Origin: Chlamydiales bacterium
Lineage (GTDB): Bacteria; Chlamydiota; Chlamydiia; Chlamydiales; JAJFMA01
Reading direction: 5' to 3'
Length of the DNA: 64,000 nucleotides
NCBI GenBank assembly: GCA_030679955.1
Contig: JAUXSF010000025.1
Span: forward strand, 1 to 64,000
Position 1 is the stretch's first letter; each line of letters begins with the position of its first letter. The notes below the pieces were generated by a model. The model worked only from the letters and a program-made list of their open reading frames with translations, was not told where the DNA came from and searched no databases. The position numbers were made by a program, and so were the translations under genes. Below, piece after piece: positions 9,952-20,020 of the stretch.

Positions 9952-12900
9952 TTATGCCGCGCCTTTTATCAGATCCAACATTGCTTGAAGAGAGCCGTTA
10001 AAGCCCTCGTTTACCAAATCTCGTTGATCCTGAGTTGGATGATCAATAAGCATATTAAATTCGCTTGATTCTATTGGGAACCCTAGTATGTCTCGAGCAG
10101 AATCGAGAACTTCATTTATCTGGAAGAAGTCAGTACTCGACAGATTTGAAGAGTTTGAAGGAAGATCGGTAATACCCTCGCTCACCAGGTTGCTGTTGTA
10201 GTAGTCTAACGAATCAAACCCAATCATTTCTCCCGTACTTGTCATTTGATTATCTCCGCCAACACCATAGAAACCCGTAGGATTGAGGAATAGATCCTCA
10301 ACCTCTTTGGTTGATTCAAAAGCGCTGTCAATATAGGGCGACTCACTGGTGGGAGCGATGACAAACTGCCCAATCGTATTCTGATCTAGAACATTAAGGG
10401 AGATAAAGAAAGTCTGAGTCGATCGGTCAACACCACCATTTGCTGTGCCCCCTCCATCGACCAAAGTAACATGCACTGCTACCACACCACTGGCGTGATC
10501 GGCAGGAGTAAAGCTCAACTTACCTAAGGCATCAAGAGTAGGTTGTGAAGTGAATAATGCCGGATTGTCATTAACAATGTCCCAATGAAGAGGCTGCCCA
10601 GCCTCATTAGCTGGCCCAGGAGAGATTCCTGTTGCAAACGGATCAATAGTTTGAGTTCCTGACCCAGCATCTATGTCTGGTCCAAGATTAAAGGTGGGAG
10701 CATCATTAACAGGAATAACAGTGATTGTCACATTTCCCACATCAGTTAAGCCACCAGCGGCATCTCTTACAGCATAGGTAAAACTATCTATGCCAAAGAA
10801 ATTTACTTCTGGTGTGTATGTAAAGTCACCACTCGAACTAAAAGCTACCATACCGTGAATCGGACCCACGGTTAGCAAGGCTGATAGAGTAGTACTGTCG
10901 ATATCACTGTCATTGCTAAGCACATTGCCTGTGATGGCATTGTCCTCCAAGCCATTATAGTTATCATCTACCGCAACAGGAGCATCATTAACCGGGCTAA
11001 CATTCAGACGCACCCTAGCAGTGACTGAAGAAGTACCGTCGCTCAAATTATATGTGAAGTTATCAACACCGTTAAAGTTGGCATCAGGAACATAGGTAAA
11101 CGCACCGGTGAGAGCATTAAAGGCTACTATTTGACCATGTACAGGCGACCCCACAATGATGGCAACTAGGGATGAACTATCAACATCACTATCGTTGGTT
11201 CGCACATTGCCTGTGATTGGAGTGTCTTCGATGCCACTAAAAACGTCATTTACAGCTACTGGAGGATCGTTGACCGGTGCGATATCTAAGCTGACAGTTG
11301 CTGTGCTAGTTGCTGTTCCGTCGCTTAGGATATATGTGAAGCTATCAGCTCCATTGTAGTTAGCATCTGGAGTATATGTAAACGATCCATCAAGGTTAAG
11401 TATTACAGTGCCGTGTATTGGCCCCACGTCCAGTGTAGCTGATAAGGCGTCACCATCTAAATCACTGTCGTTGGTTAGAATATTTCCAGTAATATTGATA
11501 TCTTCAGTACCAGCATAACTATCATTCACAGCTGCAGGAGGATCATTAACTGCACCGACATTCAAACTGACTGTTGCTGTGCTGGTAGCTATTCCATCGG
11601 TTAGAATATAGGTAAAGCTATCGGATCCATTGTAGGCAGCATCTGGAGTATAGGTAAACGATCCATCTGGGTTTAGTATTACAACACCGTGTGCAGGGCC
11701 AACATCCACAGTAGCTGATAGAGCATCTCCATCTGGGTCGCTATCGTTAGCTAGAACACTTCCGGTGATGTCGGCGTCTTCAGCGCCATTAAAGCTATCA
11801 TTGACTGCAACCGGAGCATCGTTAGCAGGAGTAATATCTAAATTTACTGTGGCTGTGCTGGTAAGCGACCCGTCACTTAAGATATATGTGAAACTGTCAG
11901 AACCATAGTAGTTAGTATTTGGAGTATATGTGAACGAGCCATCAGCGTTCAGGACTACGGAGCCGTTAGTGGGTCCTGCATCTACCATAGCCGTCAGTAT
12001 ATCGCCATCTGGATCACCATCATTGGTTTGGACATTGCCAACGATGTCATTGTCTTCAGCTGCACTGAAACTATCATCTACAGCTACTGGAGGATCATTC
12101 ATCGCGATTATAGTTAAGTTGACTGTTGCTGTGCTGGTGAAGGTTCCATCGCTTAAGATGTAAGTAAAGCTATCAGTTCCGTTGTAGTCGGCATTTGGAG
12201 TATAGGTAAATGACCCGTCAGGGTTCAGGACTACAGAGCCGTTAGTGGGTCCTGCATCTACAATAGCCGTCAGTAGATCGCCATCTGGATCACCATCATT
12301 GGTTTGGACATTGCCAGTGATTAGAGTATCTTCAGCTCCACCGAAACTATCATCTACCGCAACTGGAGGATCATTCTCTGCGATTATGGTTAAATTGACT
12401 GTTGCTGTGCTATTGAGCGACCCATCAGTTAAGATATATGTGAAGCTGTCAGAACCATAGTAGTTAGTATTTGGGGTATATGTGAAGGAGCCATCAGCGT
12501 TCAGGAATACAGAGCCGTTAGTTGGGCCAACATCCACCATCGCTGTCAGTACATCGCCATCTACATTACTATCATTTGTTTGGACATTGCCGATGATGTC
12601 AGTATCTTCAGCTCCACTATAATTATCATCTACCGCTACTGGAGGGTCATTCACCGCGGTTATGGTTAAGTTTACTGTTGCTGTGCTGGAGAAAGCTCCA
12701 TCGCTAAGGATATATGTGAAGCTGTCTGATCCGTTGTAGTTAGCATTTGGAGTGTAGGTAAATGAACCATCAGGATTCAAAACTACAGAGCCGTTAGTTG
12801 GTCCAACATCTACCGTCGCTGTCAGCATATCGCCATCTACATTACCGTCATTGGCTTGGACATTGCCAGTGATTGGAGTATCTTCAGCTCCGCTAAAGGC

Positions 12901-15900
12901 ATCATCTACAGCTACTGGAGGATCATTCACAGCGGTTATAGTTAAGCTGACTGTTGCTGTGCTGGTTTTGGCTCCGTCACTTAAAGTATATGTAAAGCTA
13001 TCTGTCCCGTTGTAGTTAGCGTTTGGAGTATAGGTAAATGAACCATCAGGGTTCAGGACAACAGAGCCGTTAGTGGGTACTGCACCTAGTGTGGTTGTCA
13101 GCGCATCGCCATCTGGGTCACTATCGTTAGTTTGGACATTGCCTGTAATATCATTATCCTCGGCGCCACTAAAGCTGTCGTTTGTCGCTACTGGAATATG
13201 ATTAAGTCTGAGCATGGCACTAAATTCCGAAGTATTATTTGCAGCATCAGTAGCAGTGGCAGTGATATAGCTTTTTCCTACGTCGGCCGTAGTGAAAGTA
13301 AAAGTTCCATCTCCGCTAGCATTTGTTGTGACCGAAACTGTTCCTAAAAATACTTCACCCTCTACAAATCCCGATACATTCGCATTCGTGGATGCATACA
13401 AATCTACAGCAAAGATAGCATTTGGCTTGCTATTCAGCGTGCCAACAATGGTTATATCAGTCCCAGAATAAGTGGCAGAGGTTATTACAGGATAGTTTTG
13501 TAGACCATTAGCCCCACTATCACTATCGCCCGCATCGTTGGGATTAACAACTGTGGCAGGGCTGAGATCAATGCCCAATGAGGTATTGTTATAAATAGAG
13601 TTGCCCCGTATCGAATTGTTCACGGCTCCAGCAAAAGATACCAAAACACCGAGGAATTGGTTAGCAATTATGTTGGCCTTTGTTGGATCCGTCGCTGATC
13701 CAATAATAATATTCTGACCATTGTTAAATATGGCAGTAGCGGTATTAGCTATCGCCGTGACACCATCGGCAGCGACGCCAATCTTATTTCCATAGATCTC
13801 GGCACCGTTTACAGCATTGCTTATGCTAATAGCTCCACCTGAGCGTACGATGATATTGTCTATGATCTGAATATTGGATCCGCTGTTAATGAGAAGACCA
13901 ATGCCTCCGAATGTTAGGGCGGTGCTACCATCACTGCTAACGCCAATGAAATTATCTCTGACTACCGTTGCCGACCCAGCAATTCGGATGGCTCGTTGGG
14001 CACTAAACATCACGTTATTTTCAACTAATAAATTAGTGGCAGTGGTCTCAGCATCAATACCCGTGGCAGTACTAACAGTCACCGATCGAGCAAATGTGGT
14101 AACGCCATCTAAACCCACCCCAATATAGTTATTGCGAATAACTACATCCGCCGCTTGTACTAAAATCTCACTACCAGGAAAGTTGGTGATGGAAAATCCT
14201 TCTATAGTCGACCCTGTAGCACCGATGCCAACAATTAAACCAGGAACAGCAGATGCGCTAGAGAAGCTTAAGCCATCCAAGCGAATTAGAGGAGCACCTG
14301 TATAGCCTGGACCTCCTTGAGTGAGAGCATTCAGGATAACTGGTGATGAAATGCTGAGACCTGCTGTATTTACATTAATAACTTGACTGGAACCTACTGC
14401 TCCAATGTGGAAATAGGAGGTTTGTGCGCTACTTAGCTTTTCGGAGTTAAACAAGAACTGTCTTATTGAGCCCTGCAGAGAAGAAGAAGCACCGTTGGTG
14501 TTAACGATTACTTCGTAGCTAAAGCCAAAGTCCAAATTTGTTGCTGAACCGGCCCCAAGAGTAACTTTGGCTGCATGTTCAGAAGTAGCTAGGTTCGCAT
14601 TCGAATCTGAAGCACTTACCCCTTTTCCACCGAACAGAGATCCAGCTGCAGCGAGGTAGGAAAAGGTTGAACCGCTTAACCTCACACTTCCCGTTGGCCC
14701 GTAAGTTTGCTCCGCCCAGGCAGTCTGAGTGGCCGCTGTGAAGCCGAAACTAGATGTCAGCGTTGTAGACTGAACAGAAATCCAGTAAGTAACATTTGGA
14801 ACAGTCTCGAAGACGAATAGGCCATTTAAGTCAGTAGTAGTAGTCTTTAAGAGTGTATCGAACGCGTCAGGGTTTCCGACGTCCGGGCCGTTATCGCGAT
14901 ACAGTCTAACGGTAACTCCAGGTCTATATGAAATTGCACCGGATGGAGAGCCGTCGGCATCAAGATCTTCGAATACATACCCAGAGATGCTTGGCTGATC
15001 CAGTACATTAATTGTTATGGCAGCCGTGTCTACTAAGCCGCCGCTATCCATCACTTGGACTGTTAAGGTATATTGAGAAAGCGTTTCGTAATCAATAGTT
15101 CCGTTCACAAAGATCGATCCAGTGCCATCAATACCAAAAGCGTTGCCAATATTGCCGGATATTATAGAGTAGGTGAGGGTACCGGGCTCTACATCAGTGG
15201 CGATAACGTTGCCGACATTACCGCCAAGACCTGCGTTTTCTTGAACAGAAAATGTGGCATCGTTAACAATCGGAGCATCATTAACAGGGTCAACAGTGAT
15301 CGTAAACGTTTGAGAAGTGGAGAGACCACCAGGGTCCAACACACCATTCTGGTCGGCATCTTCAAAAACAGTAACTATCACAATGGCTACACCATTTCGG
15401 TTGGCTCCTGAAGTATAAGTCAACAGGCCTGTAGCAAGGTTTATGGTCGGCTGAGAGCTAAACAGTACACCATTGTTATTGCTTACAAGTATGGACAATG
15501 CCTCTGTTTCAGCAGGCCCTGGGCTAGCATTTGTCAAAAAGTTAGCAACCGAGTGCGCTCCAGAATCCTCTAAAACGTGCTCGTTGCTCCCCAAATTAAA
15601 TGTAGGAGCATCGTTGACGCTAGTTACCATTATTGTCACGGTTGTGGGCAGAGATACAGCTCCAAGGCTATCCACTAGATGATAGGTAAAGGAATCAGTG
15701 CCAAATGCATTGGCATTAGGAGTATAGACGAACGACCCATCGGACTGAAAGTTACTTATCACTCCAATTGGACTGCCTTGTTGGCTGTCAAACACCGCGC
15801 TAAACGAGTTTCCGTCAGGATCGGAATCGTTTAGTTTTACACCCGGCGCGCTCACTACTAGTGTGGTATCCTCCAAGACCGAATAGCTATTGGAGTTAGC

Positions 15901-18900
15901 AACAGGACGATGATTAATAGCGGTAGTTGCTACTGCTATATCATCCTCAGCTGCTGCCGCATTGTTTACCACGGAATCTGGATCCCATTGATTGGAGGCG
16001 GTAACTTCCACCGTGCTCACGAGGTTTTGGCCGGAAGGCACAGTTCCATTGAATACTATGTCAATGACAGCACCCGAACTAATAGTAGGGATAGAGATTT
16101 CTCCAGTAAGAGTGTTGTACGTGACGCCTATCGGAGCGCTTGCAAATTGAAGGGATTGCATGTTGGATGCGACCTTGATAAGTACACCTGTAGCTGTAGA
16201 AGGACCGCTATTAGTAAGTGATACTGTCAACGTTGAAGACGAACCTTCATTAGAACTTCCATGGACTGCAGCCACAGATAGATCTGCTAGGCTATAAGCT
16301 GTTACAGAGATGTTATCGATACCCCACGCTTCTTCATTGGGACCACTTGGGTTTACGCCGGACGATGTCGTATCGGATTTAGCAGTAAAGAGCGCACTAG
16401 AGGCTGTGTGTGCGATCAGGTAGGTCACTCTATAGGTTACATCTGGGTTTACACCACGGGTATATCCCAATGTCCCGACTCCAATATTACTAAAGCGACC
16501 TGCATTTGTTGAAGGATAGCTCTCTGGAAAGTTCTGAAGCCTTGCTACCTCAACGCTTATAGTACCATCAAGAACCGGCACGCCATTGATATAAAAAAGG
16601 TGAGAATCTGGGCCAAATTGTCCAAGCTGTGGAATGTTTACGTCACCATTGCCGTCCCAAGAACCCACTGTTATTAGGTCGTAGGAAACTAACAGCATGT
16701 CGTGTGTGGCTAAACTACTCACCGACCAAGATAAGGACTGTTGTCCCAAAAAGCCTAAAAATCTAGCTGAAGTATTACCCGAAACTAATCCAGGCAATAT
16801 CGAAGGCGTGAGGTCAGAGTTAGCTGCAGCAGAATCTGAATTTGCGGTGTGCACTAACGCGCTGATATTGGGTGAAGCAGGATTCTGAAAATTTTCACTG
16901 TAAACAACGGTTCCATTGACGGAATCAGTCAAATTTACAACTGTAATCTGAACGGTGTTAGTAGCACTAATACTTACGCCATCATCCACGTAGAAATTGA
17001 ATGAATCAGAGCCAACATATCCAGCATCAGGAGTGTATCCGAAAGAACCGTCGGAGTTTATTACTACGTTGCCATGCAATGGTGCCTGCGCAAGGTGTGC
17101 TAGAAACGCGGTATCGCCGTCAGCGTCTGTTACACCAGAAAGTAACCCGTTTGCTGCTGAGGTTACAAGCGTAGTATTTTTGAATGTTGAAACTGTAAGT
17201 GGCAATGCTACTGGTGCGACATTACTATCTGCTAGGGTGTACACATACAGCTCTACCCCTACCGAAGGCCCAGTAGCAGCGAGAAATAATTTATCACCTA
17301 TGATCGTGAGACTATTGGGGGAACTACTGGTCCCTCCAGGCTGTATATTTTGAAATATATGAGTGCCCGCATTAGTGCCATCGCTCACCCACAACTCCAC
17401 TCCATTAGTACCGTCGTTGGCTACAAAATAGAGACTAGAAGTTCCGTAAGCAACAGGGGGGCTTTGCGTGGTCGACAGTGACGAAACGCCTGACGCAGGA
17501 TTTATATTTTTCACCAAAACCGTGTCTCTGTACGATCCTCCAGTGCTTCTAAAAAGCTCTCTACCGAGGGTATCGGCTTCGTAAGCAATCATACTAGTAG
17601 AACGATCCGCTGAGAAAAACACGGAATCTCCCAATGCGGTAATAGCAGCTACCGCATTAGGTGCGCTATTTGGCAGGTCCATCACACTATAAGTACCCTG
17701 TGTGGTTCCATCGGTTCGAATTAGGGTATTGTCAGCAGGACCACTAGTTTGCACATTGCCGGCATAATACATTAGGTTATTTACAACGACCGGTCTAGAA
17801 ATTGTCGCAGTACTTGTTCCCAAAGTTCCTTGTCCTGCATCCAGGAGTAGCACTGCTGAAGCAGCTCCTGGTGTATACGACCACATTTCGTAGCCTGTAC
17901 TAGGCGTTGTGGCGTAGAAGAATACTTTACCGTCGAAGATGGTTGGAAACAGTGGAGATGAACTTCCAGAGCCACCTACAAGGGAAGCCGCCTGCTGAGC
18001 TATATTCGTCGTGGTATGATAAACCCACAGTTCAGCCCCTTCAGCGGCTGTAGAACCCTGAAAATATATATCTGTACCAAGTACGGCAGGATTATAGGTA
18101 GCGCTATCTATTAGCACCGTGGCGCCGGTGGTGCGCTGGGTAAGGGTGGTCCCATCGTAACTATATACTGTATAGGTAGTAGCAGCAGCAGGCTCAGCGA
18201 CAAAGTATAGAGTGTTATTAACCACCATCATGCCGGAAAAGGCTGTATCCGCGGTGCCAGGGGATAGATCTGTCACTTGGACGGTCCCGGCATTGGTACC
18301 ATCACTTTGCCATAATTCCCTGCCCCCAGCAGCACTGTCCGCTGAAAAGTACAGAAGGCCGTTATAGGCGATTAATTGAGTCGGACTGGAACCTGCTGAG
18401 CCTGTAACGATGTCTTTTACCAAGACTGTTCCAGCTGCAGTGCCGTCGGTCTTCCACAGCTCCCTACCTTCACCTGTGGTCGTGGCAACAAAGAAAACCG
18501 TAGAGCCTACGGCAGTAAAACTTGAGGGTTGTGAGGAGGAACTCCCTAAACTTATATCGATAAGTCCGTCTAATATCCCATCCCACGAAGCCGCCTTACC
18601 AATATTAAAGTAAAGTTGGTCAGCTGCAATATTCCCGTATTCCAACACCCAATTAGCCCCCGCCTTGGTACCTCCAGTCATATCACTGGATGCCGCGACC
18701 GAGATCTCTTTGCCCGTCATATTATCTAGCATGACGTCTAGTTTCTGTACGGTGTCAGAATTAGACTTTGTGAAATCACATGAAAGAAAATCTACCCGTC
18801 CCTGGTCGTGGATCATTCCTCCAATATCTTTCCAAAACTGCTGCAAAGCAGTATTAGAACTCAGGGTGTCTTTAGTAATCGTGATATCGCTAGTCAGAAC

Positions 18901-19335
18901 AAACTCCCCGTCCTGCCCGTGCCCTGCAAAAGCAATACTATCAGCAACGCGTCCGTTTAGCGCTCGTTCGATACCCTTGCTAATATCTTGTAAACTGGTG
19001 CCGTCTTGCTGATAGGCAACCACTATGACATCACTAGAAATTGCCGAAATAAAGTCTTGTAACTGTGGAATTTGCGATGACACCACCATCACTCTAACAG
19101 CGGCGGCGTGAGCATCGACGCCCGGGCTATCAGTGACCGGCGCCGCAACCGCTGATGTTGTGGCTTTATCGCTGGGTAAAACGCTGGAATCTTTTGAATC
19201 CGGCGCTTGCGAAACCGCCGGAGGAGGCGCTTCGGCATGCGAATCTGCCGAGGTGGTCACCGCGTCGGCTATGACAGCGGCTATAGCAGCATCAAATAAC
19301 AAACGCTGCTCAAGCGGTACAAATCGCAATAACAT
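9952..19335 (-). CDS. Giant repeat-rich surface/exported protein (DUF4347, ELWxxDGT, beta-helix, tandem Big_9 repeats)
   Basis: This complete gene encodes about 3,127 aa. The ATG at 19335 is preferred over an upstream TTG (19353) because GAGGTGGGC precedes it, exactly as in the paralogue. Regions in order: PLEQRLLFDAA motif; DUF4347-type domain with H139-G140 and C186; ELW-x-DGT repeats (about 270-740); Big_9-like repeat; region with a second jelly-roll-like segment; DUF11-like domain; cadherin-like repeats; SdrD-B-like domain (FEDLDADGSPSG); right-handed beta-helix (NNYIGVGLDGVTT type turns); nine tandem Big_9-type repeats; and a unique C-terminal tail of about 150 aa rich in Asp, Ser and Asn. 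No classical signal peptide or membrane anchor is seen. The family resembles large adhesin-like proteins of planctomycetes and proteobacteria; function is inferred only from this. Confidence 0.88.
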   Translation of the reverse strand: MLLRFVPLEQRLLFDAAIAAVIADAVTTSADSHAEAPPPAVSQAPDSKDSSVLPSDKATTSAVAAPVTDSPGVDAHAAAVRVMVVSSQIPQLQDFISAISSDVIVVAYQQDGTSLQDISKGIERALNGRVADSIAFAGHGQDGEFVLTSDITITKDTLSSNTALQQFWKDIGGMIHDQGRVDFLSCDFTKSNSDTVQKLDVMLDNMTGKEISVAASSDMTGGTKAGANWVLEYGNIAADQLYFNIGKAASWDGILDGLIDISLGSSSSQPSSFTAVGSTVFFVATTTGEGRELWKTDGTAAGTVLVKDIVTGSAGSSPTQLIAYNGLLYFSADSAAGGRELWQSDGTNAGTVQVTDLSPGTADTAFSGMMVVNNTLYFVAEPAAATTYTVYSYDGTTLTQRTTGATVLIDSATYNPAVLGTDIYFQGSTAAEGAELWVYHTTTNIAQQAASLVGGSGSSSPLFPTIFDGKVFFYATTPSTGYEMWSYTPGAASAVLLLDAGQGTLGTSTATISRPVVVNNLMYYAGNVQTSGPADNTLIRTDGTTQGTYSVMDLPNSAPNAVAAITALGDSVFFSADRSTSMIAYEADTLGRELFRSTGGSYRDTVLVKNINPASGVSSLSTTQSPPVAYGTSSLYFVANDGTNGVELWVSDGTNAGTHIFQNIQPGGTSSSPNSLTIIGDKLFLAATGPSVGVELYVYTLADSNVAPVALPLTVSTFKNTTLVTSAANGLLSGVTDADGDTAFLAHLAQAPLHGNVVINSDGSFGYTPDAGYVGSDSFNFYVDDGVSISATNTVQITVVNLTDSVNGTVVYSENFQNPASPNISALVHTANSDSAAANSDLTPSILPGLVSGNTSARFLGFLGQQSLSWSVSSLATHDMLLVSYDLITVGSWDGNGDVNIPQLGQFGPDSHLFYINGVPVLDGTISVEVARLQNFPESYPSTNAGRFSNIGVGTLGYTRGVNPDVTYRVTYLIAHTASSALFTAKSDTTSSGVNPSGPNEEAWGIDNISVTAYSLADLSVAAVHGSSNEGSSSTLTVSLTNSGPSTATGVLIKVASNMQSLQFASAPIGVTYNTLTGEISIPTISSGAVIDIVFNGTVPSGQNLVSTVEVTASNQWDPDSVVNNAAAAEDDIAVATTAINHRPVANSNSYSVLEDTTLVVSAPGVKLNDSDPDGNSFSAVFDSQQGSPIGVISNFQSDGSFVYTPNANAFGTDSFTYHLVDSLGAVSLPTTVTIMVTSVNDAPTFNLGSNEHVLEDSGAHSVANFLTNASPGPAETEALSILVSNNNGVLFSSQPTINLATGLLTYTSGANRNGVAIVIVTVFEDADQNGVLDPGGLSTSQTFTITVDPVNDAPIVNDATFSVQENAGLGGNVGNVIATDVEPGTLTYSIISGNIGNAFGIDGTGSIFVNGTIDYETLSQYTLTVQVMDSGGLVDTAAITINVLDQPSISGYVFEDLDADGSPSGAISYRPGVTVRLYRDNGPDVGNPDAFDTLLKTTTTDLNGLFVFETVPNVTYWISVQSTTLTSSFGFTAATQTAWAEQTYGPTGSVRLSGSTFSYLAAAGSLFGGKGVSASDSNANLATSEHAAKVTLGAGSATNLDFGFSYEVIVNTNGASSSLQGSIRQFLFNSEKLSSAQTSYFHIGAVGSSQVINVNTAGLSISSPVILNALTQGGPGYTGAPLIRLDGLSFSSASAVPGLIVGIGATGSTIEGFSITNFPGSEILVQAADVVIRNNYIGVGLDGVTTFARSVTVSTATGIDAETTATNLLVENNVMFSAQRAIRIAGSATVVRDNFIGVSSDGSTALTFGGIGLLINSGSNIQIIDNIIVRSGGAISISNAVNGAEIYGNKIGVAADGVTAIANTATAIFNNGQNIIIGSATDPTKANIIANQFLGVLVSFAGAVNNSIRGNSIYNNTSLGIDLSPATVVNPNDAGDSDSGANGLQNYPVITSATYSGTDITIVGTLNSKPNAIFAVDLYASTNANVSGFVEGEVFLGTVSVTTNASGDGTFTFTTADVGKSYITATATDAANNTSEFSAMLRLNHIPVATNDSFSGAEDNDITGNVQTNDSDPDGDALTTTLGAVPTNGSVVLNPDGSFTYTPNANYNGTDSFTYTLSDGAKTSTATVSLTITAVNDPPVAVDDAFSGAEDTPITGNVQANDGNVDGDMLTATVDVGPTNGSVVLNPDGSFTYTPNANYNGSDSFTYILSDGAFSSTATVNLTITAVNDPPVAVDDNYSGAEDTDIIGNVQTNDSNVDGDVLTAMVDVGPTNGSVFLNADGSFTYTPNTNYYGSDSFTYILTDGSLNSTATVNLTIIAENDPPVAVDDSFGGAEDTLITGNVQTNDGDPDGDLLTAIVDAGPTNGSVVLNPDGSFTYTPNADYNGTDSFTYILSDGTFTSTATVNLTIIAMNDPPVAVDDSFSAAEDNDIVGNVQTNDGDPDGDILTAMVDAGPTNGSVVLNADGSFTYTPNTNYYGSDSFTYILSDGSLTSTATVNLDITPANDAPVAVNDSFNGAEDADITGSVLANDSDPDGDALSATVDVGPAHGVVILNPDGSFTYTPDAAYNGSDSFTYILTDGIATSTATVSLNVGAVNDPPAAVNDSYAGTEDINITGNILTNDSDLDGDALSATLDVGPIHGTVILNLDGSFTYTPDANYNGADSFTYILSDGTATSTATVSLDIAPVNDPPVAVNDVFSGIEDTPITGNVRTNDSDVDSSSLVAIIVGSPVHGQIVAFNALTGAFTYVPDANFNGVDNFTYNLSDGTSSVTARVRLNVSPVNDAPVAVDDNYNGLEDNAITGNVLSNDSDIDSTTLSALLTVGPIHGMVAFSSSGDFTYTPEVNFFGIDSFTYAVRDAAGGLTDVGNVTITVIPVNDAPTFNLGPDIDAGSGTQTIDPFATGISPGPANEAGQPLHWDIVNDNPALFTSQPTLDALGKLSFTPADHASGVVAVHVTLVDGGGTANGGVDRSTQTFFISLNVLDQNTIGQFVIAPTSESPYIDSAFESTKEVEDLFLNPTGFYGVGGDNQMTSTGEMIGFDSLDYYNSNLVSEGITDLPSNSSNLSSTDFFQINEVLDSARDILGFPIESSEFNMLIDHPTQDQRDLVNEGFNGSLQAMLDLIKGAA
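10700..13205 (-). repeat. Nine tandem Big_9/cadherin-like repeats, several with exact 276-bp period
   Basis: The C-terminal part of the giant protein has nine consecutive repeats of about 92-95 residues that start with PVAVDDxFSGAED-like segments and contain DGSFTYTPNANYNG-like cores. A landmark string (GTTAGT) recurs at 11965, 12241, 12517, 12793 and 13069, exactly 276 bp (92 codons) apart. These central copies are also close at DNA level, pointing to recent expansion or gene conversion. Confidence 0.9.
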
Positions 19336-19382
19336 GCCCACCTCAAGTTTCAAAAATACATAACGTGCAAGTCTTTTATATA

Positions 19383-19388
19383 ATTATA
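19383..19388 (-). promoter_or_regulatory. -10-like TATAAT upstream of the second giant gene
   Basis: A minus-strand TATAAT lies about 48 nt before the ATG at 19335 in AT-rich DNA shared with the divergent ndk promoter. A clear -35 element is missing. Confidence 0.4.
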
Positions 19389-19422
19389 TCATATTATTTA
19401 ATTAAAATATTTAAATTAGCAA

Positions 19423-19452
19423 TTGCCAATTATTAATTAATTTGCTTATAAT
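19423..19452 (+). promoter_or_regulatory. Probable sigma70-type promoter of ndk
   Basis: TTGCCA and TATAAT are separated by 18 nt, about 117 nt upstream of the ndk start. Both boxes are close to the consensus read by the major chlamydial sigma factor (sigma66). Confidence 0.6.
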
Positions 19453-19569
19453 GGAAGATTACTTATCAATTTTTCAGTTGGAACTCAAGAGCTTATCCCT
19501 TGGATACGGCCTACACAATATTTACCTAATCGGATATACTTTTTTACTCAGATAACCCTAGGAGATTCC

Positions 19570-19995
19570 ATGACAAAACAAAGAACACTTTCAATGATTA
19601 AGCCCGATGCAGTTGGCAACAACCATATCGGCAACATTATTTCCCGCTTTGAAAAAGCTGGCCTACGCGTGGTTGGCGCCAAAATGACAAAGCTGTCGCA
19701 AGAGCAAGCTGAGGGCTTCTATGCCGTCCATAAAGAACGTCCATTCTTCAAAGATCTCGTTACTTACATCAGTTCTGGTCCAGTGCTGATTATGGTTTTG
19801 GAAGGTGATGAAGCTATCAGCAAAAACCGTGACATCATGGGCGCGACCGATCCTAAGAAAGCAGCTCCAGGTACCATTCGTGCAGATCTCGCAGAAAGCA
19901 TCGAAGCTAATGCTGTTCACGGTTCTGACGCTGAAGAAACTGCTAAAGTTGAAATCGGTTACTTCTTTAAGCCAGAAGAGCTTTGCGCGCGCTAA
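19570..19995 (+). CDS. ndk: Nucleoside diphosphate kinase
   Basis: This 141-aa cytoplasmic enzyme transfers the gamma-phosphate of NTPs to NDPs through a phosphohistidine intermediate, balancing nucleotide pools. The length is that of a typical bacterial NDK. The conserved residues are visible: K11 (MIKPDAV), Y51, R87, T93, R104, N114 and the catalytic H117 in [13 protein letters not shown] precedes the ATG at a suitable distance. A second NDK gene follows after 25 nt, so both are probably cotranscribed from the TTGCCA/TATAAT promoter upstream. Chlamydiae import nucleotides from the host, so NDK activity is expected; what is unusual is the tandem paralogue. Confidence 0.95.
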   Translation: MTKQRTLSMIKPDAVGNNHIGNIISRFEKAGLRVVGAKMTKLSQEQAEGFYAVHKERPFFKDLVTYISSGPVLIMVLEGDEAISKNRDIMGATDPKKAAPGTIRADLAESIEANAVHGSDAEETAKVEIGYFFKPEELCAR

Positions 19996-20020
19996 ATTAA
20001 TCATGAAGTAGAGGTATTTT

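Noticed and set aside
11965-13205. CRISPR-like array because of regular spacing
   Set aside because: The 276-bp units are coding repeats in one reading frame, far longer than CRISPR units and without unique spacers.
19336-19353. TTG start six codons upstream for the second giant gene
   Set aside because: The GAGGTGGGC ribosome site lies between this TTG and the ATG at 19335, and the paralogue starts at the equivalent ATG.
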